64,000 nucleotides of DNA. Source: Flavobacterium gelatinilyticum (GTDB taxonomy: Bacteria > Bacteroidota > Bacteroidia > Flavobacteriales > Flavobacteriaceae). Below the pieces are notes generated by a model. That model had not been told where the DNA came from and did no database searches. It saw nothing but the letters and a program-made list of their open reading frames with translations. The stretch is from the NCBI RefSeq assembly GCF_027111295.1, contig NZ_CP114287.1, positions 682,001 to 746,000 on the forward strand, read 5' to 3'. The number at the start of each line of letters is the position of its first letter. Within the stretch, counting starts at the first letter, position 1. Shown piece after piece: positions 18,001-27,019 of this stretch. The position numbers and the translations under genes were made by a program.

Positions 18001-19953
18001 ATGAACAAATTATCTTCAAAGTTCGGCAGATATTCACTGTTGATGCATTTTATTTTTTGGTTTTTAATACTATCTCAATTTTTAAGAATTTCCTTTTTCC
18101 TTTGGCAGTATAGCGAAGTTTCGTGGAATATTATCGATCTTTTAAGAACCCTGCTAACAGGTCTTTTCTTTGATTTTGGTACCGTTGCATTCATTTCCAT
18201 TTGCAGTGTATTATATTATACTGTAATGCCAAATAAATGGGTAGGTTCTTTTTTAGATAAAATCTTAATTTACTTTTTTACATCCTTAACCGTTTTTATT
18301 CTTGTTTTTACCTTTTTTGCCGAATTGACATTTTGGGATGAATTTAAAACCAAATTTAATTTCATAGCCGTTGATTATCTTATATATACGCATGAAGTTG
18401 TAGCTAACATTCAACAGTCCTATCCCCTGCCCATTTTAATTGGCGGTGTATTACTGCTTACTTTTGTATTTCTGTTTATTTTTTATAAAAGAGGCGCTTT
18501 TACAACTACGTTTACGTCTAAAGCGAGTTTGAAAACGAGGCTTTCAGTTTTATTTTGTACGATTGGCATTGCTTTATTTTTTGGTTTCTTTATCACCAAT
18601 AATCAGGCAGAATGGTCTCAAAACAGATACAATTCAGAAATATCAAAATCTGGTATTTATTCCTTTTTTGCCGCTTTTAGAAACAACCAAATGAAATATG
18701 TTGATTTCTATACTTCTATTCATAATGATAAAGCTTTTGGTATTATTAGAAAGAAATTAGCCGATCCTAATTCCATTTATACCCGAAAAGATTATTCTAT
18801 TCACAGAAAAATTACAGACAGCAATCCATCTCTTGAAAACAAGAATGTTGTCTTTGTTTTGGTAGAAAGTTTGAGCGGAAGCTTTTTAAAGGAATTTGGA
18901 AATAAAGAAAACATCACTCCTTTTCTGGACAGTCTTGCCCAAAAAAGCATCTTCTTTAAAAATTTATATGCCACAGGAACCAGAACCGTGAGAGGAATGG
19001 AAGCCGTGACTTTGTGTATTCCGCCTACGCCGGGTCAAAGTATTGTAAAAAGACCTGATAATCAAAATTTGTATACCGTTTGCAGCGTTTTCAAATCCAG
19101 AAAATACGATTGTAATTTTTTCTACGGCGGCGACGGATATTTTGATAATATGAATGCCTATTTTGGAGGAAACGGATTTAATATTTACGATCGCGGACGC
19201 GGAAGTGTATTGAGCGATGAGATCAAAACTACTCGTAATAATATTAACGACAATGAAGTAACGTTTGAAAATGCGTGGGGAATTTGCGATGAAGATATTT
19301 TCAATAAAATGCTAAAAGTCGCCGATTCTCAATACAAAACCGGAAAACCGTTTTTCAATTTTGTAATGACAACATCCAATCACAGGCCATTTACTTATCC
19401 TTCGGGAAAAATTGATATCCCTTCTGGAACAAGTCGTGAAGGTGCCGTAAAATATACTGATTTTGCATTAAAAGAATTATTCAGAAAAGCCCAGACAAAA
19501 CCCTGGTTTAAAAATACCGTTTTTGTAATAATTGCAGATCATTGTGCCAGCAGTGCCGGAAAAGATGAAATTGATGTGGCCAACTATCATATTCCGGCCT
19601 TCATTGTTAATTTACCTGAAAATCAGAAAATAAAGAAACAATGTTCTCAAATTGATTTATGGCCTACACTTTTTTCTCTTTTTCATTGGAATTACGAGTC
19701 TGATTTTTTTGGGAAAAATGTTTTGGATTCTCAATTTGAACAGCGTGCTTTAATGGGAACCTATCGAAAATTAGTCTTGATGAAAAAAGAGAAAGTAATG
19801 ATTTTATCTGATCAGAAAAAACAGGCGTTTTATTCCTGGAATAAAGAAGATAATAGTTTGAAATCACTTCCTATAGATCAGTCTTTTTTAGAAGAAACAA
19901 TTTCGTGGTACCAAACCGCCGATTTCCTTTTTACCAATAAACTTTTACAATAA
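18001..19953 (+). CDS. LTA-synthase-like membrane sulfatase/phosphotransferase
   Basis: A 650-residue protein with about five membrane helices in the first 200 residues and a large alkaline-phosphatase-superfamily domain facing the periplasm. It shows FVLVESLSGSF (metal-binding Glu), YATGTRTVRGME (candidate nucleophile Thr near residue 328), NFVMTTSNHRPF and VFVIIADHCA (metal-binding Asp-His). The layout is that of LtaS and the phosphoglycerol/phosphoethanolamine transferases, which cleave or transfer head groups of phospholipids. It fits with the diacylglycerol-kinase family gene that overlaps it by one base, since such transfer reactions release diacylglycerol. The exact reaction is inferred. 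Confidence 0.85.
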   Translation: MNKLSSKFGRYSLLMHFIFWFLILSQFLRISFFLWQYSEVSWNIIDLLRTLLTGLFFDFGTVAFISICSVLYYTVMPNKWVGSFLDKILIYFFTSLTVFILVFTFFAELTFWDEFKTKFNFIAVDYLIYTHEVVANIQQSYPLPILIGGVLLLTFVFLFIFYKRGAFTTTFTSKASLKTRLSVLFCTIGIALFFGFFITNNQAEWSQNRYNSEISKSGIYSFFAAFRNNQMKYVDFYTSIHNDKAFGIIRKKLADPNSIYTRKDYSIHRKITDSNPSLENKNVVFVLVESLSGSFLKEFGNKENITPFLDSLAQKSIFFKNLYATGTRTVRGMEAVTLCIPPTPGQSIVKRPDNQNLYTVCSVFKSRKYDCNFFYGGDGYFDNMNAYFGGNGFNIYDRGRGSVLSDEIKTTRNNINDNEVTFENAWGICDEDIFNKMLKVADSQYKTGKPFFNFVMTTSNHRPFTYPSGKIDIPSGTSREGAVKYTDFALKELFRKAQTKPWFKNTVFVIIADHCASSAGKDEIDVANYHIPAFIVNLPENQKIKKQCSQIDLWPTLFSLFHWNYESDFFGKNVLDSQFEQRALMGTYRKLVLMKKEKVMILSDQKKQAFYSWNKEDNSLKSLPIDQSFLEETISWYQTADFLFTNKLLQ

Positions 19954-20837
19954 TGATTTATATTCATTTTATAATTAACCCAATTTCCGGAAGCGGTAAA
20001 CATAATTTGTCTGCTTCTTATATCTTAAGCCAGTTTCCTAAAGATCAATATAAAATTGAGGTTGATTATACAAACCAAAAAAAGCACGCAATAGAACTCA
20101 CAAAAGCTGCTATTGCACAAAACCCAGATTATATAATTGCATGCGGCGGAGACGGAACTATAAATGAAGTAGCTTCTTCGCTTATAGGAACTTCCGTAAA
20201 ATTAGGAATTATTCCTGTAGGTTCAGGAAACGGACTGGCCTCTAATTTGAATATTCCAAGAGATTTTGACAAAGCAATTGCTATCATTAAAAAAGGGCAT
20301 GCGACAGCAATGGATGTGGGACAAGTAAATGACAAATACTTTTTTAGCAATATGGGAATTGGCATTGATGCGCTTATTATTAAAAAATACGAACGAGCAG
20401 GAAAAAGAACACTTCCGGCTTATATCAAAGCAGCAATGTCTTCGAGTTTAGAATTTAAGACTCAAAAAACGATTGTACATTTTGACAATCAAACCCTTGA
20501 AATAAATCCGCTGATGTTGTTTATATCTAATTCTAACGAAATGGGTTATAATATGAGTCTTACTCCAAAAGCAAGTCTTCAGGACGGATTACTGGATATG
20601 ATTGTAATTCCGAAATTATCTTTTTTGGAAAAAATAATGCTGGGGTTTAACGTGCTTCGAAATTCAATCGAAAAATTCAAAAAAGCACAGCACTTTTTAG
20701 TAAAAGAAATTCAAATTGAAATGCCGTCAAAAATCTTTATCGATTCTCAAATTGACGGAGAACAGCATAATTTGAAAACAAATAAATTAAACATAAAAAT
20801 ACTGCCCGGAGCACTCAACGTTTTAGTAGATTTATAA
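19953..20837 (+). CDS. Diacylglycerol-kinase-family lipid kinase
   Basis: A 294-residue YegS/BmrU/DgkB-like protein. It has a nucleotide-binding NPISGSGKHN near the N-terminus, the family signature CGGDGTINEVASSL (residues about 64-77), and IPVGSGNGLASNL near 90. The C-terminal beta domain ends in KILPGALNVL. The family phosphorylates diacylglycerol, sphingosine or related lipids. Its ATG shares the final A of the preceding stop (TAATG), so the two genes are coupled. Together they could form a lipid-recycling pair: one makes a free lipid alcohol, the other re-phosphorylates it. Substrate not determined. Confidence 0.9.
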   Translation: MIYIHFIINPISGSGKHNLSASYILSQFPKDQYKIEVDYTNQKKHAIELTKAAIAQNPDYIIACGGDGTINEVASSLIGTSVKLGIIPVGSGNGLASNLNIPRDFDKAIAIIKKGHATAMDVGQVNDKYFFSNMGIGIDALIIKKYERAGKRTLPAYIKAAMSSSLEFKTQKTIVHFDNQTLEINPLMLFISNSNEMGYNMSLTPKASLQDGLLDMIVIPKLSFLEKIMLGFNVLRNSIEKFKKAQHFLVKEIQIEMPSKIFIDSQIDGEQHNLKTNKLNIKILPGALNVLVDL

Positions 20838-20845
20838 AATAAAAT

Positions 20846-20891
20846 TTCCATAGAAAGAACCTTTTTAATTCTCTCTATGGAATATTTTTTT
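20846..20891. terminator. Terminator between the convergent lipid-kinase and PAP2 genes
   Basis: Arms TTCCATAGAAAGAA (20846-20859) and TTCTCTCTATGGAA (20869-20882), 13 of 14 pairing, followed on the + strand by a run of T (20885-20891). The opposite strand has A+T-rich flanks that may also serve the convergent PAP2 gene. Confidence 0.8.
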
Positions 20892-20906
20892 GTTTTAAAC
20901 TCAGAT

Positions 20907-21665
20907 TTAAAATTGTCTCACAAAGCTGCAGCCCAATTCTTTTCCGTTATAAAAAGGCATAATCATCGATGTAGTTTTGTTTTCTTTTGAAGATTTAAAA
21001 ACTTTATTCTGCAAATACGGATACATCCAATATGCCGCTTTTGTACTTAAAATTCCAATTCCCGCGCCTGCCACAACATCTGTAAGCCAGTGTCTGTCAT
21101 TATACATTCTAAAAAGTCCCGTTCCTGTCGCGACCGCATATCCTGCAATTCCATACCAAATCGATTGGTCTTTGTATTCCTGATACATAAATTCTGCGCC
21201 TGCAAAAGCTGTTGCAGTATGACCCGAAGGAAAAGAATTGTTAGAAGATCCGTCCGGTCTTTCTACTTTAGTAATATTTTTTAGGGCAAATACCGAAGCA
21301 CTCATCATCAAGTAGGAACTTGCCAAAATAATAGAACGATCTTTCAGATTATTTTTTCCTTTTATACCCAAAGCGTTTAATCCGTATACAGAAGCCGCAG
21401 GCGCCCATTGCGAGAAATCATCAATAGAGATTTTGTGATCAATATCTTCATTAACTTCATCTTTAATTTCTTGATTATAACTTTTAAGCTGGTCGCTTTC
21501 TAAACCAATAAAACCATAACCAAGAAGAACGCCGGGAATGATCAATTGTTTGTAATTAAACTTTAGATTGTGCACACTATCTTGTACTACAATTGTATCA
21601 CTTACTGTGTTTTGCGCACAAACAGAAGCCATACCAAAAATAAATAACAGGAACGTTTTTCGCAT
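20907..21665 (-). CDS. PAP2-family phosphatase (second paralogue)
   Basis: A 252-residue exported protein (signal peptide ends ASVCAQ). Motifs: KNITKVERP, PSGH and RMYNDRHWLTDVVAG. It is colinear with the protein at 12698 over its whole length, sharing NYKQLIIPG, DEVNEDID against DEFTEDID, and SFPSGHTA. Placed convergent to the lipid-kinase gene at the end of the two-component cluster. Two nearly identical phosphatases bracketing the cluster suggest duplication followed by separate control. Substrate unknown; candidates are phosphatidate, undecaprenyl pyrophosphate and lipid A. Confidence 0.9.
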   Translation of the reverse strand: MRKTFLLFIFGMASVCAQNTVSDTIVVQDSVHNLKFNYKQLIIPGVLLGYGFIGLESDQLKSYNQEIKDEVNEDIDHKISIDDFSQWAPAASVYGLNALGIKGKNNLKDRSIILASSYLMMSASVFALKNITKVERPDGSSNNSFPSGHTATAFAGAEFMYQEYKDQSIWYGIAGYAVATGTGLFRMYNDRHWLTDVVAGAGIGILSTKAAYWMYPYLQNKVFKSSKENKTTSMIMPFYNGKELGCSFVRQF

Positions 21666-22134
21666 TTTAAATAGAAATTAGAAATTAATAATGACGCTTG
21701 GTGAATAAAAATTAACGTACTTCTTCCTCATAGAAAACATTAAATTACATACTTTATATTTACTCAGTTAATGTTAAAGTAAGGCAAAGTTGAGTACCAA
21801 TTTTGAAGAAATTCTGTATTTACGATTTAGTTAGTTCTTTAAAAAATATTTAATCCAATAAAAATCTGACTTTACTGCTTCATTAATGCACATGTCATCG
21901 TGATATCAAAAGTGTTTCAAATCAGTTTGGTTGTTAAAGCTTGCTTCGGAAGATCACTTTTTGAAATGAAAGCATAAGGTTTTATATTTGTATTTTATAA
22001 AATTATTTTGTTTTACGTTTGTAGGAGAATCATCGCACATCTATTTTTGCAAAAAAACAGCACTTTAGAAAAATCCATTATTGCTGAATCCAGGTTTTAG
22101 CCTGCATCTGATATAAAAAGGTAGAGACTTTTGC
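21666..22134. other. Intergenic stretch upstream of repeat copy 4
   Basis: About 470 A+T-rich bases between the second PAP2 gene's 5' end and repeat copy 4. I see no gene remnant, RNA gene or clear hairpin. The PAP2 promoter should lie in the first 100-150 bases. Confidence 0.4.
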
Positions 22135-22305
22135 ACAAATCCCCAACAGGACATCTAAACCAAAGTTACTAAGCCAATGAAAGACAGTGTCTACATGTAG
22201 TAGGCCAATAACTTTAAATCTTCCATAAATTTTGTTGAAATTTGTCCCGTCGAGGTCACTCAGCCAAATGGCGCCAATTGAAGACAATTGGCGCCATTTT
22301 TTTAT
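22135..22305 (+). repeat. Structured intergenic repeat, copy 4 (type I, no module A)
   Basis: Closing helix ACAGGAC (22146-22152) against GTCCCGT (22244-22250), 6 of 7 pairs, extendable with CCCC upstream against GAGG downstream. The interior keeps AAGCCAATGAAAGACA and GGCCAATAACTTTAAATC. The terminal hairpin at 22266-22299 is perfect over 15 bp (arm AAATGGCGCCAATTG, loop AAGA), followed by a T-run. A minus-strand ORF across it is an artefact of the repeat. Confidence 0.75.
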
Positions 22306-22428
22306 TTATGCTACTAAACACGCTGGCTTTTAATCATTTTTGCTTTTCTTTTCTTTCTTTAAAAAAATAGCAAAATTGCTTCAGTGTATATATTTATATA
22401 AAAAACAGCACAGATAGTTAATTTATCA

Positions 22429-22470
22429 TTCGATAACTTAACAGGACTCGAACACCCAGAATATAGCGAA
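22429..22470 (+). repeat. Conserved box downstream of the structured repeat (second copy)
   Basis: CGATAACTTAACAGGACTCG continues with AACACCCAGAATATAGCG, matching the box at 5961 with one substitution in the core. It stands about 130 bases after the T-run of copy 4, with a T-rich stretch (TTTGCTTTTCTTTTCTTTCT) between, as after copies 2 and 6. Confidence 0.6.
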
Positions 22471-22805
22471 ATTTTGATTTTATACCATCTTTTTTTTTAG
22501 TTACTGTTCTTCAGAAATGTAATTTATAAACGGTTTGATATTTTATGATTATTTAAATTTCCCGCTTTCATTTTTCAAAAATAATTGCTGCTCAAATAAA
22601 GCAAAAAATGGTTTATGACAGCAAACGGAGTAATAAAAAAGTTCTTAAACGAAAAAGAATAAATTCTTCATCACGAAAGCGCTATCAACATTTTAGAAAA
22701 TAGTGTATCATTTCATAATTTCTCAAATCTTCCCCGAACATATCTGTGATTGTTAATTGTTACTCAACTGAAGTCAAAAATTGATTTATTTCTTGATACA
22801 TCAGC

Positions 22806-23900
22806 TTATTTTTTCTCGGCATATTTTATAAAATATACAAATAAAAAGTTCTGGTCCAATACGTTTGTGACTTTATCAAAACCTAAGTTTTCAATTTCCT
22901 TATTGAGTTCCGTTAAATTAACTGTCTTATTTTGATCTGAATCCAGATTTAAAATAACTTCTGAATCCTTTTTAGTTCTGGTGCACTTGATAATTAACTG
23001 ACCAATAACCACATCTTTATTTAGATATAAAGATGCACTTCCCATTTCTGCTGCTTTCAGCTCAAAGTCCTTCAGCGGAAAGTTCATTTTGTTTAGCGCA
23101 CACATCATTCCAACATAACTTTGGGTATTCAAGTCTGCCACATTTAATTTTTGCAGCCATCGATCCATCTCACGTTTGGTGCTCTCATTCTGTCTGGACT
23201 TATATGACAAATCAATCAGGTTTAGACCTGCAATTTTAATATCTACATTTGTATTTGAAATTTCAGTATCATTCATGCAGAGTGATCTTCTCTGATTTCG
23301 CGCCAGCTCAACGCCTATCTCTTCGTTAAATTTTAAGGTCAGCAGGCTGTAGCTGCCATCCTGCATACTGATTCTTAAAGGCGATACTGCAGGCACTCCA
23401 TTGCTTAAAACCGTTTTTTTTGTCTTTGGATCCCAGCGCCTAATCATACTGGTAGATAATTCAATTTCAGAATGCGACAGCGGTATGGTAATATCAAAAG
23501 GAATTGCTTTTCTGTTGGGATTTTGCTGCACATTAGCCTTAATCTCAAAATAATTAAAATCTGATCTGCAGGGGGTTAAATTCAATATATAGTCGCTTCG
23601 TTTATATACAAGCTTAATGGGACTGCTGCTGTAAATTGTCACACTGCCAGCCGATGCATCTTTTACAAACAACTGTTCGTAATCTTTGATGCCGTTTTTA
23701 AAATCAAAACCGCTTTTCTTAAAGTCATCATAACTGAGTAGTGTTTTTAATTTTTTCGGAGGCTCCTCTGAAGTATTTTTAGCTATATTAAGGCATTCGC
23801 ATCTGTTTGGAAGAATCTCTGCATTTATTTTTTCCTGAGTATATCCTGCAACAGAAAACACTAGGCATGTTACCCATATATATAAGTTCCAATTTTTCAT
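22806..23900 (-). CDS. Secreted protein of unknown function
   Basis: A 364-residue protein with signal peptide MKNWNLYIWVTCLVFSVAGYTQ. The mature part is mostly polar, with isolated cysteines (CEC near residue 35, single Cys later). Segments such as YDDFKKSGFDFKNGIKDYE suggest a mixed alpha/beta fold. No known domain recognised. It stands 143 bases downstream of another secreted-protein gene on the same strand, so the two may be co-transcribed. Codon usage looks native. Confidence 0.75.
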   Translation of the reverse strand: MKNWNLYIWVTCLVFSVAGYTQEKINAEILPNRCECLNIAKNTSEEPPKKLKTLLSYDDFKKSGFDFKNGIKDYEQLFVKDASAGSVTIYSSSPIKLVYKRSDYILNLTPCRSDFNYFEIKANVQQNPNRKAIPFDITIPLSHSEIELSTSMIRRWDPKTKKTVLSNGVPAVSPLRISMQDGSYSLLTLKFNEEIGVELARNQRRSLCMNDTEISNTNVDIKIAGLNLIDLSYKSRQNESTKREMDRWLQKLNVADLNTQSYVGMMCALNKMNFPLKDFELKAAEMGSASLYLNKDVVIGQLIIKCTRTKKDSEVILNLDSDQNKTVNLTELNKEIENLGFDKVTNVLDQNFLFVYFIKYAEKK

Positions 23901-24043
23901 TCTATTAATTTTTTAAGCAGCTGTTTTTTTAATTAATTCCTATTACTTGATTTTATCTAGATCTAATGATAGCTTTATTTTACGGCACTCACTGCTGTAT
24001 CTTACAGCCCTATAAGGCGGCGCCACTTATTTGATCTGACAAA

Positions 24044-25189
24044 TTATAAAAAATATTCAATCTTTCTTTCGGCAGTCAAGGTAGGCTCTCCCTGATCTGT
24101 TCCTTCCAGATACATTTCACATCTAATCCAGTTATTGTGGCTGTCATATTGATATTTAAAATACTTCTGCTGCTTGTCTAAGGTACTCTGAGGATAGTAG
24201 GCAGGATTGTCTACAAGTGCTTTGATATTGATAAGATCGCCTTGTTCATTATATGTTTTAAGGATATTTCTTCTGCCCATTGTCTGCGCCGAACCATCTC
24301 TGGTATAAATTTTCACACTTTGCACATAATCTCTATCCGGATGGTATGCATATTCCTGCCTGCCCGCTACTGTAGAACATCCGAACATTTCAATCTGCGT
24401 GATTCTCCCTTTTGAATCGTACTGATATTTGAGCTCTAAGTCCTTGCAGAACCTGCTCTTGGTCCCCATAGCGTTATAAGAAGAAGCAAACTCTGCATCT
24501 TTTGTCCCAGCAGAAATCTTTTGGCTTATGACTTGTCCTTTATCATTGTAAACAAATTGCTTGACATCATCTAGATCCTCTTCCTTTGGAACCTTGCTTC
24601 TGGTTTTGGAATCGTATTTTTCACTGTATAATTTTTCTTCGGTAATCCTCCCCTCATTGTCAAATTTATAAACATAAAACTTAGACATATAGGCGGCCTG
24701 AAGCCTGCCATCCCTTTTCAGCTGTACCTGCAGCGTCTGATCGGGCTTCAGTAAAAGATTATAATTATAAAGGGGATAATATTGTTTGAGCGGAGTTTTA
24801 TATTTATTTTTTCTGGCAATATCCTTTTTATCGTATAGATAATGATTACTGTTATTTTCTTGAATATCAGCAAAAGACAAATATTCCTCTTTGATATAGC
24901 CATCGCCAACTGACTGGACAATCCTTTGATTTTCATCAAATCCTAAAAAAGCATTATTAATAATAAAATTGTTGGCTTTAGCTGTAGCTATATCATGGTC
25001 AGAAAGGCCAGTTCTTGCTGCACTGAATTTAACGTACACAGCCTTTACAGAATCCTTCAAATTCAGATTGAAACCAATAATATTATTCTTAGAAGAATAA
25101 ATACTGTTGTATTTCATTTCCAATTGTGCCCTTGAGCCAATCGGCAACATTAAAATACATAATAAAACCCCCTTACAAAATGTGCGCAT
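24044..25189 (-). CDS. Secreted protein with YD-like repeats
   Basis: A 381-residue protein with signal peptide MRTFCKGVLLCILMLPIGSRAQ. Residues about 165-300 contain repeated blocks of the YD/RHS type: YKFDNEGRITEEKLY, FVYNDKGQVISQKI, YQYDSKGRITQIEMF. Each has aromatic-x-Asp-x-x-Gly-x-Ile spacing, expected to form beta-strand units. No C-terminal toxin domain is present, so it is not a full Rhs toxin. Probably an exported periplasmic or surface protein; partner unknown. First gene of a likely two-gene unit with 22806-23900. Confidence 0.75.
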   Translation of the reverse strand: MRTFCKGVLLCILMLPIGSRAQLEMKYNSIYSSKNNIIGFNLNLKDSVKAVYVKFSAARTGLSDHDIATAKANNFIINNAFLGFDENQRIVQSVGDGYIKEEYLSFADIQENNSNHYLYDKKDIARKNKYKTPLKQYYPLYNYNLLLKPDQTLQVQLKRDGRLQAAYMSKFYVYKFDNEGRITEEKLYSEKYDSKTRSKVPKEEDLDDVKQFVYNDKGQVISQKISAGTKDAEFASSYNAMGTKSRFCKDLELKYQYDSKGRITQIEMFGCSTVAGRQEYAYHPDRDYVQSVKIYTRDGSAQTMGRRNILKTYNEQGDLINIKALVDNPAYYPQSTLDKQQKYFKYQYDSHNNWIRCEMYLEGTDQGEPTLTAERKIEYFL

Positions 25190-25614
25190 ATTAGAGCAAT
25201 ATTTAATTTTCCAGTCTAGTTATTTTTTTGCCGATAAATTAACAAAATTGCTTTTAGTTCTCCAACAAATCTAGGTGAAAATAAGTGTGTAATGACTGCA
25301 AGTATCAGTCCATATTGAATTCTATTATTCAAAAGAACATATTACCATGATTAATGAAAATCTACAAACAGAAGAAAACCTTTTTTTTTGCATCAGTACA
25401 AAAACAATTAATAATTAAGCTCAAAAATTTTAACTTCTTTAAAATTAGTAAAACATGGTAATCGAATTTTTGCCTGAATAATCTCAAAACTATAATTTAA
25501 TTTTGCTAATAAACTGCTTTAAATTCTTCATTTAAAAACCTTATAATTTCATTAAAGTAATAGTGAAAGGGATTGCTTTTGTGCCACAAAACCTAAATTG
25601 CATAAAATAATTCA
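25190..25614. other. Intergenic stretch upstream of repeat copy 5
   Basis: About 425 bases of A+T-rich sequence. The promoter of the YD-like gene should be near 25190-25300. No gene remnant or stable hairpin noticed. Confidence 0.4.
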
Positions 25615-25905
25615 TAGAGCCAAAGAAAGACAACCCTTCCTTAACTTAAGACATTCTTTTAAAATCCTCCATAAATTTTGTAAATTGATATATCAGTTTA
25701 ATGCGATGAATCAATTGAGTTTTTATAATTTTTGCATCAATCCCCAACAGGACATCTAAACCAAATTTACAAAGCCAATGGAAGACAGACCACTACATAT
25801 AGAAAGCCAATTTCTTCAAATCATCCAAAAATGATGTTGTAATTTGTCCTGTCCCCGTCACTCTTAAAAAAACGTTAAATCTTTCGATTTAGCGTTTTTT
25901 TTATG
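25615..25905 (+). repeat. Structured intergenic repeat, copy 5 (type I with exchanged terminator)
   Basis: Module A (25615-25700) and body nearly identical to copy 3. Perfect closing helix ACAGGAC (25747-25753) against GTCCTGT (25846-25852). After the shared CCCCGTCAC, the usual GGCGCC hairpin is replaced by an unrelated one at 25868-25900: arm AAAACGTTAAATC, loop TTTC, right arm GATTTAGCGTTTT with one G-U pair, then T-run. Same position and architecture with different sequence argues that this part acts as a transcription terminator. The element lies between divergent genes. Confidence 0.78.
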
Positions 25906-25962
25906 CCTTTTACAAACCATTTAACGAGCTTTTACTTCAAAAAATAGATTATTTATAAATCC

Positions 25963-26002
25963 TGTCAAGTTAACCATTCAGGATTCAAACCACTCAAATA
26001 CC
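25963..26002 (+). repeat. Conserved downstream box, degenerate copy
   Basis: GTCAAGTTAACCATTCAGG followed by ATTCAAACCACTC aligns with the boxes at 5961, 22429 and 33331 but has several changes. It lies about 60 bases beyond the T-run of copy 5. Confidence 0.4.
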
Positions 26003-26109
26003 TAGTAAACACAAAGACCAGAATAGCACCTTAACAATATTTTAAGAGATTTTTCAAATTAAATCACTCTCAAAGCAATTAAACAAATTAAAAATAACAA
26101 CATAAATCA

Positions 26110-26145
26110 TTGCTTATTCAATTTTATATCGTAATATTGCAATAT
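26110..26145 (+). promoter_or_regulatory. ars operon promoter with overlapping operator
   Basis: TTG (26110-26112) and TAATATTG (26132-26139) are 19 bases apart, the expected spacing for a Bacteroidota -33/-7 promoter, with one mismatch in the -7 box. A perfect 12-bp palindrome ATATTGCAATAT (26134-26145) overlaps the -7 box. This is where an ArsR dimer would block transcription until arsenite binds. The arsR ATG follows 13 bases later. Confidence 0.6.
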
Positions 26146-26157
26146 AAATATAAAACG

Positions 26158-26490
26158 ATGGGAGCAACAAAAACAGATCACTTTACAGAAAGCCAGAATG
26201 AGCTGGCTGTTTTAGCCAAGGCGCTGGGCCATCCTGCGCGTATTGCTATTATGGAATATTTATTAAAAGTGGATGCCTGCATCTGCGGAGATATTGTAAA
26301 CGAACTTCCCCTTTCACAGCCGACAGTTTCACAGCATCTGAAAGAATTGAAAAATGCAGGACTGATTAAAGGAAGCATCGAAGGAAATTCTATCTGTTAC
26401 TGCATCAATGAGCCTGGGCTGGAAAAGATAAAAGGCTTTTTTGAGCACATATCTGATCATTTAGCAAAAAAGAAAAACGAATGCTGTTAA
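26158..26490 (+). CDS. arsR: ArsR-family arsenic-responsive repressor
   Basis: The start at 26158 (MGATKTDHFTESQNEL) is chosen over an upstream in-frame ATG at 26110, which would lie inside the promoter. 110 residues with winged helix: LAKALGHPARIAIMEYLL, a Cys pair in DACICGD, and recognition helix LSQPTVSQHLKELKNAGL. The C-terminus ends ECC. The family represses its own operon and releases DNA on binding As(III) through cysteines; either the internal CxC or the terminal CC could serve. First gene of the ars operon, 10 bases before the acetyltransferase. Confidence 0.92.
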   Translation: MGATKTDHFTESQNELAVLAKALGHPARIAIMEYLLKVDACICGDIVNELPLSQPTVSQHLKELKNAGLIKGSIEGNSICYCINEPGLEKIKGFFEHISDHLAKKKNECC

Positions 26491-26500
26491 TCTAATAGAT

Positions 26501-26986
26501 ATGGAAATCAGAAAACTATTAGTTGAAGACTGGAATCAAGTAAAATCAATCTATCAAAAAGGAATTGATACCGGCAACGCCACGTTCCAGACCAGCGCCC
26601 CTTCGTGGGAAGACTGGGATCAGTCTCATCTTGCATCTTGCCGAATTGTGATGGAAGAAAATAACAAAGTAATTGGATGGGCTGCCCTTACCCCTGTTTC
26701 TTCCCGCTGCGTTTACGCTGGAGTTGCAGAAGTGAGCGTATACGTGGATCCTGCAAATTCAGGAAAAGGAATTGGTCTTGCCCTTTTAAAGGAACTTGTA
26801 AAACAGAGTGAAACAGAAGGAATCTGGACGCTTCAGGCAGGGATCTTTCCTGAGAACACGGCAAGTCTCCGCATTCATGAAAAAGCAGGCTTCAGGATAC
26901 TTGGAACAAGGGAGAAAATCGGAAAACAAAATGGTATCTGGAGAGATACTGCGCTTCTTGAAAGAAGAAGCAGTCTTATTAATTAA
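26501..26986 (+). CDS. GNAT acetyltransferase, ArsN/phosphinothricin-acetyltransferase-like
   Basis: A 161-residue GNAT protein with the arrangement of phosphinothricin acetyltransferases: WEDWDQSHL, VIGWAALTPVSSRCVYAGVA, the acetyl-CoA-binding loop VDPANSGKGIGLALL, and PENTASLRIHEKAGF. Members found in ars operons (ArsN1 type) N-acetylate arsinothricin or related amino-acid arsenicals. Its place directly after arsR supports that role here, but a general amine substrate cannot be excluded. Confidence 0.82.
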   Translation: MEIRKLLVEDWNQVKSIYQKGIDTGNATFQTSAPSWEDWDQSHLASCRIVMEENNKVIGWAALTPVSSRCVYAGVAEVSVYVDPANSGKGIGLALLKELVKQSETEGIWTLQAGIFPENTASLRIHEKAGFRILGTREKIGKQNGIWRDTALLERRSSLIN

Positions 26987-27019
26987 TAAAAAATATAGTT
27001 TAACTAAATATAAAAAATT

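Noticed and set aside
22078..22287. 69-codon minus-strand ORF
   Set aside because: It runs across structured repeat copy 4 and is explained by the repeat sequence; no family-like protein pattern.
24044..25189. Rhs/YD toxin system
   Set aside because: The YD-like repeats are few, there is no toxin tip and no immunity gene next to it.
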